Source: JBCAXA01 sp038749025 (GTDB lineage Bacteria > Pseudomonadota > Gammaproteobacteria > Steroidobacterales > Woeseiaceae). From it: a stretch of 64,000 nucleotides of DNA. This document shows, piece by piece, positions 43,407 to 52,114 of the stretch; the stretch's first letter is position 1, and each line of letters opens with the position of its first letter. Below the pieces are notes generated by a model. That model saw only the letters and a list, made by a program, of their open reading frames with translations, had not been told where the DNA came from and searched no databases. Location of the stretch: assembly GCA_038749025.1 (NCBI GenBank), contig JBCDIL010000003.1:1-64000 (forward strand), in the 5' to 3' direction. The translations under genes and the position numbers were made by a program.

Positions 43407-44345
43407 ATGAGCCAAGCTCCGCAACCTTGTCGCCCGATTAGCGACGACGAAAAAGCGACCTACGAACGCGATGGCGTTGTCTGTCTGCGTCAGGTTTTCG
43501 ACGGGAGTTGGGTCGACGAGTTAGTGCCAATCGCTCGACGTATTACCATCGATAAAGAAGACTTCGGTTTGCTGCCTAGCTACCCGGGCCGCTACATGTC
43601 GCGAACCATTCCCGAGTTTCGCCGTTTCGTTTTCGAGTCTGCCGTTGCGGAAGCCGCGGCGCGCGTTATCGGCTCGAGTTACGCACGGTTCTTTTTCGAT
43701 GAGATTTTCGCGAAAGGTCCGCGCTCGAAGGAAGCCACCATTTGGCATAACGACCGAATGGGGTGGCCGACCTCGGGTGTGATGGTACCGTCGATTTGGA
43801 TTCCTCTGACACCGGTGGCAGAAGAAGACAGCTTGGAGTGCATCCTCGGCACCCAACACGAAGACGTTCCCTATTGGCTGTTTTCGCCAAACGGTCGGCA
43901 AATGATTCGACCGGATGATCGGCCATTGCACCCGGACGGCGAGGCCCGTCGCAACGACCCGAACATGGTGTTTAAGCAATGGGCGATGGAGCCCGGCGAT
44001 ATTTTGGTCGTCCATCCGTGGACGCTGCATTACTCACACGGCAACAACGCTGACGATTGGCGAATCGCGATTTCGATGCGGATCTTCGGCGAAGACATCC
44101 GTTGGAAACCACGCCCGGACTGCTTGAGCCTAGCTGGCGTTAGCGTTGATGAAATGGTCGTTGGCGAAGTTCCACGCGGACCGTGCGTTCCGTTGCTGTG
44201 GTCCGAGTCGGGCGAGTACGATGGCGATGCCGAGTTCCCACGTCGGTTTGCGACAGGCTGGAGCACAACACGGCGCACCGATGTTAATGAGTACGAAGAG
44301 TTCAAGCGCCAGCAAGAACTGCAGGGCGAACGTAAAGCATCATGA
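43407..44345 (+). CDS. Phytanoyl-CoA dioxygenase (PhyH)-family oxygenase
   Basis: A 312-residue Fe(II)/2-oxoglutarate-type oxygenase. The iron-binding H-x-D is seen as WHNDRMG (near residue 113) and the distal histidine in HPWTLHYSHGN (about residues 197-207), with the 2-oxoglutarate-binding arginine in WRIAISMRIF (near 212). Members hydroxylate acyl-CoA, sterols, ectoine or halogenate small molecules. Its stop overlaps the ATG of a small protein of the methyltransferase-module family (ATGA), so the oxygenase takes the place usually held by the methyltransferase. Substrate unknown. Confidence 0.86.
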   Translation: MSQAPQPCRPISDDEKATYERDGVVCLRQVFDGSWVDELVPIARRITIDKEDFGLLPSYPGRYMSRTIPEFRRFVFESAVAEAAARVIGSSYARFFFDEIFAKGPRSKEATIWHNDRMGWPTSGVMVPSIWIPLTPVAEEDSLECILGTQHEDVPYWLFSPNGRQMIRPDDRPLHPDGEARRNDPNMVFKQWAMEPGDILVVHPWTLHYSHGNNADDWRIAISMRIFGEDIRWKPRPDCLSLAGVSVDEMVVGEVPRGPCVPLLWSESGEYDGDAEFPRRFATGWSTTRRTDVNEYEEFKRQQELQGERKAS

Positions 44346-44683
44346 CAAAACTAGCTGCAAAGGAGCAGGCCGCCGCCGAGCAAGTGGCGGATATCGGTAT
44401 GCCCGCCGACGGTCAGGAGCCGCAGTTTTTGCCGCACCCGTTACTCGACGCTTTGCTTGAATCGGTTGTCGCGCTCGGCGGTGAACTGTGGATCGAACGC
44501 GACCGCCGTATGGCGCTAGAGGCCTTGTTGGCGGAAAAAGGTATTTTGAGTGCGGCCGACATCGAAGCGTGGCAACCCTCTGATGAACAATCAGCGCTGC
44601 GCACCGAGGAGCTGAAAGCACTCACCGACCGGGTATTTAAATCCCTTCGTGGCGTAGGCGGCAGTGACCCAGAGATCGGTTAG
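44342..44683 (+). CDS. Small helical partner protein S3, after the PhyH oxygenase
   Basis: A 113-residue acidic helical protein. The core motif seen in the other three small proteins is complete: GELWIERDRRMALE, then AADIEAWQPSD, then LTDRVFKSL. The N-terminal 35 residues are variable, with PHPLLDAL before the core. The ATG overlaps the oxygenase TGA and the TAG overlaps the stop of a convergent LysR gene. Here the nearest methyltransferase (45755) lies across the LysR gene, so the pair may assemble in trans. Confidence 0.76.
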   Translation: MTKLAAKEQAAAEQVADIGMPADGQEPQFLPHPLLDALLESVVALGGELWIERDRRMALEALLAEKGILSAADIEAWQPSDEQSALRTEELKALTDRVFKSLRGVGGSDPEIG

Positions 44684-45615
44684 CTAGCGCGCTCGGATAA
44701 CAACGCTTCTTCGTTGCCTGCTTCACTGGCAATGGTTTCGCGAATCTGCTCCGCAAGAGCGAGCGCCAACGGCCGATGGAACGCCTCTTTACGGGTAATG
44801 ATACCGGCGCTCCGAACCAGCGGTGTCGAGGGAACGTCGAGTCGAACAACAGATCCGTTCGCGATCTCGTCCGTGAACATATGGTCGGGCAACAGCCCAG
44901 CAAACCCGTTCGACAACACCAACGAACGAATGAGCGTTAACGAATTACTCTGGATAGCCGGCCGCGGCGCCGCCACATTCGCCGATAGGAACAGCGACTC
45001 GAGCACCTCCAATGCGTGCGGCTGGTCGACCGACGCCCAACGCGCATCGCGAATCGCCTCCATAGAAATCGTCTCGGCATTGGCAAGCGGGTGGTCGGTA
45101 GCCACATAGACGCTGGTATGCACTTGGACCAGCGGCTCGAATTCCATTGAGTCTGGCAGCGCCAACAACGGGAAGTTAATAAACGCCAGCTCAATTTGAC
45201 CGAGATCCAGCTGCCGCAACAACTCCTCAAAATAGCCTTGGCGCACGATGACGCGCGCTTTTGGGTTAGCCACACAGAATTGACCAACCATCGCGTCGAC
45301 GATACGGCTAGCAAACAAGGCACCAATACCGACCGATACCGTCCCGGCCAATTCGCCAACCGGCTGCAAAGCGTCGCGGCGCGCACGCGCGCATTCGGCG
45401 AGAATACTCTTAGCGTGGTGGTAGAGGCGTTCGCCGGCAGCGGTCGGCGTTGCACCCCGAGCGTGGCGCTGGAACAGCTCAACGCCAAGTTGGTCCTCAA
45501 GCGTTTTCATGCTGCGCGTCAGTGCCGGCTGACTTAACGGGATCGCCTCAGCAGCTTTTGACAAATTACGCTGCTCAAAGACGGCGACGAAGTGCTTTAA
45601 CTGACGGATGTCCAT
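44680..45615 (-). CDS. LysR-family transcriptional regulator
   Basis: Starting at ATG 45615 (MDIRQLKHF), the 311-residue regulator has an N-terminal helix-turn-helix (residues 1-60; NLSKAAEAIPLSQPALTRSMKTLE) and effector domain (90-295). A longer frame to 45756 would run into the divergent methyltransferase promoter and is rejected. It lies between S3 and MT3, and being divergent from MT3 it is the obvious regulator of cassette B, as LysR proteins commonly act on the adjacent divergent promoter. No clear T-N11-A box was identified in 45616-45754. Confidence 0.89.
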   Translation of the reverse strand: MDIRQLKHFVAVFEQRNLSKAAEAIPLSQPALTRSMKTLEDQLGVELFQRHARGATPTAAGERLYHHAKSILAECARARRDALQPVGELAGTVSVGIGALFASRIVDAMVGQFCVANPKARVIVRQGYFEELLRQLDLGQIELAFINFPLLALPDSMEFEPLVQVHTSVYVATDHPLANAETISMEAIRDARWASVDQPHALEVLESLFLSANVAAPRPAIQSNSLTLIRSLVLSNGFAGLLPDHMFTDEIANGSVVRLDVPSTPLVRSAGIITRKEAFHRPLALALAEQIRETIASEAGNEEALLSERAS

Positions 45616-45754
45616 AAGCTGTCTCGGTTTCCACCGCGGCCGGTGCCGTAACGTCATTAGCCCGACTGATGGTTGTATACGCGGCATCAATTGGCCCGCG
45701 TCGTGGCCATTTAGTAGTCTGACATCCCCGCTGACAGAACCCTTAGAGAGTAGC

Positions 45755-46819
45755 ATGGAACGGAATTCGACCGGGAAAGCCGCACGACTACCGCGTTTGC
45801 AAGACGACAGTTATGCCGACTACCTAACGGCGGTACGCAATTTCGCCATCAAAGAGTGGTTTCCCGACGTCGCGCAAAGCGTGGCAGAAGCTGCTGTTGG
45901 GGCCGATCTCGCTGGCGCCGGAGCTGAATGCGACTACGTCGAGCTCGGAGCGGTTATCGACAACCGGCCAGATGTTGCGACGTGGAAACGCTTGATGCGC
46001 AGCCAGCAACAAATGACGTGGGCCAAGTGCTTCGAGTCGTACAACCGCGACCGCAGCCACTGGGAAGACAAACTTAATCAAGCCGAAACAGACAACCCGG
46101 GCCGCCTGCATCGCGACCCCGATCTGACCGTTCCGGATTACGCCTGCCAGGACATACACCTGCAACCCGGCGGCTACTGCCGCGACGAGTTAGCCGGCTA
46201 TGTGTTCCATCACGGTACCCGCGTCTTCTACCAAGGAGAAAACGACGGCGACGAGCACCACGAGCTCTATGCGAGTCTGCTTCGCGAACCAGCGGATGGA
46301 AAGCTCGACCAAATCCTCGACTTGGGTTGCTCGATTGGCCAAGGCACAACAGCACTCAAGACCCGTTTCCCTGATGCCAATGTGATCGGCGTTGATATCG
46401 GGCTCCCACTGCTTCGTTACGCGCACATGCGGGCAACCGACTTGGACGTTGACGTCGAGTTCCAGCATGCACTGGCCGAGCAGTTGCCGTACGGCGATAG
46501 CAGTCAAGACGCTGTGTTTGCCTTCATTCTGTTTCATGAAGTTCCGGAAACGAGTTTCTCTGAGATCGTTGCGGAAGTGTTTCGGGTCTTACGCCCCGGC
46601 GGCACGTTTACTGTCGTCGATGCACCAAACAGCCGAGCCATGCCGGCACCGAATCGCATGTGGATGGCATTCGATGCGAAGTACAACTGCGAACCGTACT
46701 CACCCGCGTTTGTCGCTAGCGATTTCCAGGGCCTGCTAACTGATGCTGGCTTCAGCGACATCGAACAACAACCGACGCCGACTTTCCTGTCGCAAACCAC
46801 CGCGGTAAAACCGGCTTAG
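45755..46819 (+). CDS. Class I methyltransferase with unusual N-terminal domain (MT3, cassette B)
   Basis: ATG 45755 follows a GAGAG site and gives 354 residues (an ORF to 45608 lacks support). N-terminal signature D133-I-H-L-Q-P-G-G-Y141 precedes the SAM domain with motif I D189-L-G-C-S-I-G, VDIG, and FILFHEVPE near residue 258. The block QMTWAKCFESYNRDR (about 86-100) matches the LWES/LMWET helix of MT1 and MT4. It begins a tightly overlapping operon: MT3 stop and FAD oxidase start share TAGTG. The acceptor is unknown. Confidence 0.84.
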   Translation: MERNSTGKAARLPRLQDDSYADYLTAVRNFAIKEWFPDVAQSVAEAAVGADLAGAGAECDYVELGAVIDNRPDVATWKRLMRSQQQMTWAKCFESYNRDRSHWEDKLNQAETDNPGRLHRDPDLTVPDYACQDIHLQPGGYCRDELAGYVFHHGTRVFYQGENDGDEHHELYASLLREPADGKLDQILDLGCSIGQGTTALKTRFPDANVIGVDIGLPLLRYAHMRATDLDVDVEFQHALAEQLPYGDSSQDAVFAFILFHEVPETSFSEIVAEVFRVLRPGGTFTVVDAPNSRAMPAPNRMWMAFDAKYNCEPYSPAFVASDFQGLLTDAGFSDIEQQPTPTFLSQTTAVKPA

Positions 46820-48417
46820 TGCCTGCGATGGATTCCGCCGCAACATCGATGCCGACAAGCACACCCGCGGTTGTGCAACAGTTGCTCGCCGGACTCGGTA
46901 ACACGACGGTGGTTACCGAAGCCGCCGCTGTTCAGACGGCTGCCACCGATGTTTACCGCGATGGTAAAACGCCGTACGCCGTTGTACTGCCGCGATCGAC
47001 GGACGAGCTCGCGAACGCCGTACGGTCGGCCGTCGAGCACAAGCTCAGCGTTTATGTACGCGGTGGCGGCATGTCGTATACCGATGCATTCCTGCCGCAG
47101 AGTACTGAATCGATCATCATCGACTTGAGTCAGATGAACGCGATTCGCGAGATTAATGCGATCGACTTGTACGCAACCGTCGATGCTGGCTGTACCTGGG
47201 AGACACTCGATACCGCGCTCACCGAGCACGGCTTGCGCGCCTCGTTCTGGGGGCCGATGTCAGGCCGTGTGTCGACGGTCGGCGGTGCGATGGCACAAGG
47301 GGCGGTGACGTTTGGGTCAGCGCGCAACGGTCCGTCGGTTGCCAACGTGCTCGGCCTTGAGGTCGTATTGGCCGATGGCTCCCTCGTTACAACCGGTAGT
47401 GGTGGCCAACCCGGTCATAGCCCATTTCTGCGCGAGTACGGTCCAGACCTAACTGGCCTGCTCTGCAACGATGCCGGCGCCTTCGGTATTAAAGCCGCTA
47501 TCACCGTTCCGCTTGAGCCCCGTCCGAGCCACGGTACCGGCCTGTCGTTTTCGTTCGACGATTTCGAGAGCCTGCTCGAAGCCACACGGGCCGTTAGCCG
47601 CGACAGTCTCGCGACCGAGGTGTTCGGCGCAGAAACAGCGTTGGTCAAAAGTGTTGCCGGCGCACCGAACATCCGAAATGATGTTCGCCAATTGCTAACG
47701 ATGATGCGTGCGGCCAATGGCATCGGTGCGGCATTAAAGACGGCATGGACTGCTGCCGTGAACGGTCGCCGCTTTTTGGATCGATCGAAATACCTGGTCA
47801 ACTACTTGCTCGAAGCGAACAGCCCGCAAGAGCTACAGCTTGTCACTAAGCGCCTGCGCCAAGCCGTTCTACCGCACGGCGTAGAAGTGGCTAACACGGT
47901 CGCCGAATTCACTCGAGCGATGCCGTTTCCAGACCCGGCAGTCCTCGGCCCAGGGGGTCGACGGTTACTGCCACTGCACGGCGTCATTCCGTACTCGCAG
48001 GCGACAGCGCTTAACACGGCTTACTGCGATTACATCGACGAAATACGCCCGGTCTGTGAGCAGCTCGGCATCGACGTCTACATCGTCTACGCAACGACGG
48101 GACGGAACGGTTTTCTCTATGAGTGCGTTATCTATTGGTCGGATGAGTGGCTGGATAGCCACCAAGCAACGTTAACCGACGAACAACGCGCCATGATGAG
48201 CGAGCCCACCGCCAACCCGGATGCCCGCGAGATGGTTGAACAGATACGTCTGCGCAGCATCGAGATCTTTTACGAGCACGGCTGCACGCACTATCAGATT
48301 GGGCGTGCCTATCCGTACACGCGTGATCGGGACCCCGGTGCGTTGCGCCTGCTGCGGGCGATTCGCAACGAGATCGATCCCAACAACACGATCAACCCGG
48401 GAGCACTCGGTCTGTGA
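46819..48417 (+). CDS. FAD-binding PCMH/VAO-type oxidase or dehydrogenase (cassette B)
   Basis: The 532-residue protein (start GTG 46819, overlapping the MT3 stop; ATG 46828 is an alternative) is a paralogue of the 15448 enzyme, with matching blocks: VRGGGMSYTDAF in the FAD pyrophosphate loop, GPMSGRVSTVGGAMAQGAV, NDAGAFGIKA, and the same C-terminal INPGALGL. It should oxidise an alcohol, phenol or hydroxyacid with FAD. Its stop overlaps the start of the FAD monooxygenase (GTGA). Confidence 0.85.
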   Translation: MPAMDSAATSMPTSTPAVVQQLLAGLGNTTVVTEAAAVQTAATDVYRDGKTPYAVVLPRSTDELANAVRSAVEHKLSVYVRGGGMSYTDAFLPQSTESIIIDLSQMNAIREINAIDLYATVDAGCTWETLDTALTEHGLRASFWGPMSGRVSTVGGAMAQGAVTFGSARNGPSVANVLGLEVVLADGSLVTTGSGGQPGHSPFLREYGPDLTGLLCNDAGAFGIKAAITVPLEPRPSHGTGLSFSFDDFESLLEATRAVSRDSLATEVFGAETALVKSVAGAPNIRNDVRQLLTMMRAANGIGAALKTAWTAAVNGRRFLDRSKYLVNYLLEANSPQELQLVTKRLRQAVLPHGVEVANTVAEFTRAMPFPDPAVLGPGGRRLLPLHGVIPYSQATALNTAYCDYIDEIRPVCEQLGIDVYIVYATTGRNGFLYECVIYWSDEWLDSHQATLTDEQRAMMSEPTANPDAREMVEQIRLRSIEIFYEHGCTHYQIGRAYPYTRDRDPGALRLLRAIRNEIDPNNTINPGALGL

Positions 48418-49577
48418 CTCGAACAGCCATTGTCGGCGCTGGCATCGGCGGCCTTTGCGCGGCTGTTGGCCTCGCCCGAGCCGGGCGTGCGGTAAGCGTC
48501 TACGAACAAGCCGGCGAACTCGGTGAAGTGGGTGCCGGAATTTCACTGGCACCAAACGCTGTAAAAGGCCTCCGCCATCTGGGTCTTGAGTCCAAAGTGG
48601 AGCAGCTGGCGGACGAGCCGCTTGAGCAGTACACCCGCCATTATCAGACCGGCGAACCGCTGGTTACGATCGAGCGCCATAACACCCGCGCCCAACTCGG
48701 CGCCGGCTATTTGCAGATGCACCGTGCCGACCTGCATGCGCTTTTGGTCGACGCCTTGCGCAGTTTGCAGCCTGACGCGATCAAGCTTGGTCACCGGTTA
48801 AGCGGTGTAGCCAACGAAAGCGGTGTTGCAGCACTTACCTTTGAAAACGGCGACAAAGACGAAGCTGACGTTTTGATTGGCGCTGATGGTTTGCGCTCAA
48901 TCGTTCGGGAGTCGGTCTTCGCCGCTCGCGGTGGCGACTACGCTGGCGTGGTTGCCTGGCGCGGACTTGTGCCAACCGAAGTGCTCGGCGGCTACCCGCT
49001 CCTCGACGGCTCGAACGTATTTGTTGGGCCACAGCGTATCTTTGTGCGTTACCCGGTACGGCGTGGCGCGGTGCAGAACTTTGTTGCGTTCACTCGCGAA
49101 GCCGAGTGGGCTGCCGAAGGCTGGAGTCAGAAAGGTAATCGCGCAGCGCTGCGTTCTCATTTCGAGGATTTTCATCCTGAAGTACTGGCAACCATCGATG
49201 GGTTAGGTGATGCCAGTTGTTATCGTTGGGGCTTGTTTGAGCGTAAGCCGCTTGAGCGATGGGTTAAAGGCCCGGTGGCATTGCTTGGCGACGCCGCTCA
49301 CCCGATGCTGCCTTGGTTCGGTCAAGGCGCCGCAACTGCGATTGAGGACGGCGTCGTACTGGCACGCTCGCTGATCGAAGCGCCGACGACACACGATGGC
49401 TTAGTCTGGTACGAGCGCGCGCGCCGTGAACGCGTGACGGAGATTCATCATGAATCATCGCTCGGTGGCGAACGGCTTTTGAACGCGTACAAGACGCTGA
49501 TGAAGTCGGAACCCGTTCGCACTGAAGATACATTAGGTATGACCCTTTACGACCCGGGCACGGTTGCGTTAGCGTGA
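48414..49577 (+). CDS. FAD-dependent monooxygenase, salicylate-hydroxylase type (cassette B)
   Basis: The 387-residue protein starts at GTG 48414. FAD motif GAGIGG (residues 8-13), DG motif IGADGLRS near 157, and G292-D293 in LLGDAAHPMLP. It is a paralogue of the 12639 enzyme (VGAGISLAPNAVKGL matches VGAGISLPPNALKIL). Gene order is reversed relative to cassette A: methyltransferase, oxidase, monooxygenase. Predicted to hydroxylate an aromatic ring. Its TGA overlaps the ADH start. Confidence 0.87.
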   Translation: MTRTAIVGAGIGGLCAAVGLARAGRAVSVYEQAGELGEVGAGISLAPNAVKGLRHLGLESKVEQLADEPLEQYTRHYQTGEPLVTIERHNTRAQLGAGYLQMHRADLHALLVDALRSLQPDAIKLGHRLSGVANESGVAALTFENGDKDEADVLIGADGLRSIVRESVFAARGGDYAGVVAWRGLVPTEVLGGYPLLDGSNVFVGPQRIFVRYPVRRGAVQNFVAFTREAEWAAEGWSQKGNRAALRSHFEDFHPEVLATIDGLGDASCYRWGLFERKPLERWVKGPVALLGDAAHPMLPWFGQGAATAIEDGVVLARSLIEAPTTHDGLVWYERARRERVTEIHHESSLGGERLLNAYKTLMKSEPVRTEDTLGMTLYDPGTVALA

Positions 49578-50707
49578 CAACGAAGGTTACAGCCGCCGTA
49601 CTGCATACGCGCGGCGAACCGCTCACACTCAAGTCGTTGGCGCTCGACGAGCCTGGCCCCGGCGAAGTGTGGGTTCAAATCCAAGCAACCGGTATCTGCC
49701 ATACCGATATTGGTGTCCAAGAACACCATCCGCTGCCGGCGGTTCTAGGCCATGAGGGTTGCGGCGATGTCGTTCGCTGCGGGCCCGACGTTACTGAACT
49801 GGCTGTCGGTGACCGTGTCGTCGTTACCTTCGACTCCTGCGGTACCTGTCGCAATTGCCGTGATGATCAGCCTGCGCATTGCGAGGAAATGGCATCGTTA
49901 AACTTCTCCGGCGTACGCCGGGACGGCACAACAACGCTGACCGACGGGTCTGCGGCAGTCCACGGTAGTTTTTTTGGGCAATCCAGTTTTGCAACAACGG
50001 CGTTGTGTACCGTGCGCAATGCAATCCCCGTGAAGCCAAACGGCGATCCAACCTTGCTAGCGCCGCTTGGCTGTAGCGTGCAAACCGGTGTTGGTACAGT
50101 GACGAATGTACTCGGTGCCCACCGTGGATCATCGATCGTCTGTTTCGGTATTGGCGCAGTCGGCGCTTGCGCGATCATGGCGGCTGTGGATGTAGGCTGC
50201 GAAACGGTAATCGCGGTTGATATCAATCCGGAGCGTCTTGCCCTTGCATCAGAACTCGGTGCGACACATGTATCAGAAAGCAACGACAGTGTCGTTGAAA
50301 CCATCCGCACACTAACGGGCGGTGGCGCAGATTACGCGGTTGAAACCGCTGGCGTTAAGAAGACCTTTCATGATGCGATCGCTTGTACGCGTATCGGCGG
50401 GCACACGGCGCTAGCCGCTATTCCGAACTGGATGGAAGGCTTTCACTTTCATGCTGGCGATTTGGCAATGGGTCGAACAGTAACAGGCGTACTTGAAGGC
50501 TCCAGCGTGCCGCACTCGTTTATACCCACCTTGTATCAAATGATCGAGCAAGGCCGATTGCCGATCGACAAATTAATCAAAACCTACCCGTTTTCCGACA
50601 TCAACCAAGCGCTCGATGACTTGCGTACTGGGCGGGTGGTCAAGCCTGTCTTAACGATGCCTGCCTTAGAAGAAAGCGAGATAGCCGGCACCGGCGAGCG
50701 CACCTAG
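49574..50707 (+). CDS. Zinc-dependent alcohol dehydrogenase (MDR family)
   Basis: The 377-residue medium-chain dehydrogenase has both zinc sites: catalytic ligands C38-H-T-D (GICHTDIG), H-E (LGHEGCG, near 59) and C in LGCSVQTGVG near 165, and the structural four cysteines in SCGTCRNCRDDQPAHC (about residues 87-102). Cofactor motif GIGAVGACAI near 190. The long form with LGCSVQTG resembles aryl/benzyl-alcohol and class-III dehydrogenases. Likely interconverts an alcohol produced by the cassette and its aldehyde. The end overlaps the convergent gene by 42 bp (50666-50707). Confidence 0.9.
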   Translation: MTTKVTAAVLHTRGEPLTLKSLALDEPGPGEVWVQIQATGICHTDIGVQEHHPLPAVLGHEGCGDVVRCGPDVTELAVGDRVVVTFDSCGTCRNCRDDQPAHCEEMASLNFSGVRRDGTTTLTDGSAAVHGSFFGQSSFATTALCTVRNAIPVKPNGDPTLLAPLGCSVQTGVGTVTNVLGAHRGSSIVCFGIGAVGACAIMAAVDVGCETVIAVDINPERLALASELGATHVSESNDSVVETIRTLTGGGADYAVETAGVKKTFHDAIACTRIGGHTALAAIPNWMEGFHFHAGDLAMGRTVTGVLEGSSVPHSFIPTLYQMIEQGRLPIDKLIKTYPFSDINQALDDLRTGRVVKPVLTMPALEESEIAGTGERT

Positions 50708-52114
50708 CCCGAGCAGACTCATCGCACGATTGCCGGCGCGGTAGCGCCGCTCCATTTCAGTAAACGCCATGGTATGGCGCTGGCTCAACATAAAGCCCGG
50801 CATATCGATGAGCCCGAAGGTCGCTTTGTGCACAAGCAGCTGCGCCAGAAAACGCGCCGTCCACAGCTTTAGCCGCCACGGCGTTTGGTTGTACTGATAC
50901 GGATGAACGGTTTGGACGAGCCTGACCAACGACGCATGCTCCGGCTCACGCGCGGCCGCATAGGCGCGCAGTGCGGCGGAACGATCCACTTGTTCAAGAT
51001 AAGACTCAAGCTCCGCAACGTCCTCCAACGCGCTGTTGACGCCCATACCGAGATCCGGGGGGAAAGCGTGGGCCGCATCGCCAAGAAGTACGCAGTGCAT
51101 GGTACGACCATTCGCTCCCGGCAGCGAATGGTAGATGCGCCGCGTGTATTGCGGCTGCGGAAACTGGCCGGGTCTAGCGGCCACGAATGAGGCGAACTCG
51201 TCAGGCCCGGCGACGGCGCGGACATCGATCTGCGGGAAACCAGAGGTCAGAAATGCTTCGACATCATTCGGATCGGTCAACGACCAGAACCGATGATCCT
51301 TCGGCAGAATAATGTTGATCGAGCGCGGATCCTCGGGTGTAGCCACCGGCAACGCAAACAACGACATGCGCTCTTTTGGATCGCGGTAGGTACTCAAGAA
51401 GGCGTAAGCCATTGTGTGATCGTTCACCGCCGTACGACCGTCATTCGCTGTGAACGACGGCGGCATACTTAGAACTTTGTAGGCAAGATCCGCAGCCGGC
51501 GATGGATGCACGATGCGCTCTAGCTCGGGCGCCGTGCCCGGATCAACGGCTAGCAACGCTTGGCGTACCGCCGAACTCAAGCCATCGCAGGCAAGAACTA
51601 ACGTCGGCTGGAGTTTCAGCGGCGTCGCATCGGTACTTGCCGTGGCGTTTGCAATAACGGCGTGATGCGTATCGCCGTCAACCTGAAACGCCTCGAACGT
51701 ATGCCCGTCAAGTAACGTAACAGCGCCGCGCTCAATAACCGGCTCAAGCGCCTCGTGGAGCAGTGCGAGCAGTCGCGATCGCGTCATCCAGTACGGTGTC
51801 TTCCGACCCGGAACAAGAATCGGCGGCTGCATCGTACTCGTTGTGCCGTCGGGCATTAACTTAGTCAGCGTAAAATGGTCGTTCGGCAGTCCATAGCGAC
51901 TGATCGTCGATTGTTCAATGCCGACGCGTTCCAAGAGGCGCTGTCCACGCCCCTCTAACTGGTAGTTAAAGGCACGACCGCGATCGAAGCCCTCGCTTGC
52001 TGCACGTCGCTCAACGACCACGATGTCCCGCCAACCCATCGCATTAAGCAACAAAGCGGCACCGAGTCCGGCCGGGCCACCACCGACAATCAAAACTTGA
52101 CAATTCATGCTCAC
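50666..52114 (-). CDS. FAD-dependent monooxygenase, KMO-like with C-terminal hydrophobic anchor
   Basis: A 482-residue flavoprotein: GGGPAGLGAALLL (residues 11-23), a conserved EGRGQRLLERVGI region near 54, DG motif CDGLSSAVR near 178, and LLGDAAHAFPPDLGMGVNSALEDV near 348. The C-terminus ends in a hydrophobic helix (SLLGLGALAGAGYLAFF), as in kynurenine 3-monooxygenase relatives. Last gene of the eight-gene operon; its start overlaps the stop of the hydrolase (ATGA). Its 3' end overlaps the convergent ADH gene by 42 bp. Confidence 0.84.
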   Translation of the reverse strand: MSMNCQVLIVGGGPAGLGAALLLNAMGWRDIVVVERRAASEGFDRGRAFNYQLEGRGQRLLERVGIEQSTISRYGLPNDHFTLTKLMPDGTTSTMQPPILVPGRKTPYWMTRSRLLALLHEALEPVIERGAVTLLDGHTFEAFQVDGDTHHAVIANATASTDATPLKLQPTLVLACDGLSSAVRQALLAVDPGTAPELERIVHPSPAADLAYKVLSMPPSFTANDGRTAVNDHTMAYAFLSTYRDPKERMSLFALPVATPEDPRSINIILPKDHRFWSLTDPNDVEAFLTSGFPQIDVRAVAGPDEFASFVAARPGQFPQPQYTRRIYHSLPGANGRTMHCVLLGDAAHAFPPDLGMGVNSALEDVAELESYLEQVDRSAALRAYAAAREPEHASLVRLVQTVHPYQYNQTPWRLKLWTARFLAQLLVHKATFGLIDMPGFMLSQRHTMAFTEMERRYRAGNRAMSLLGLGALAGAGYLAFF

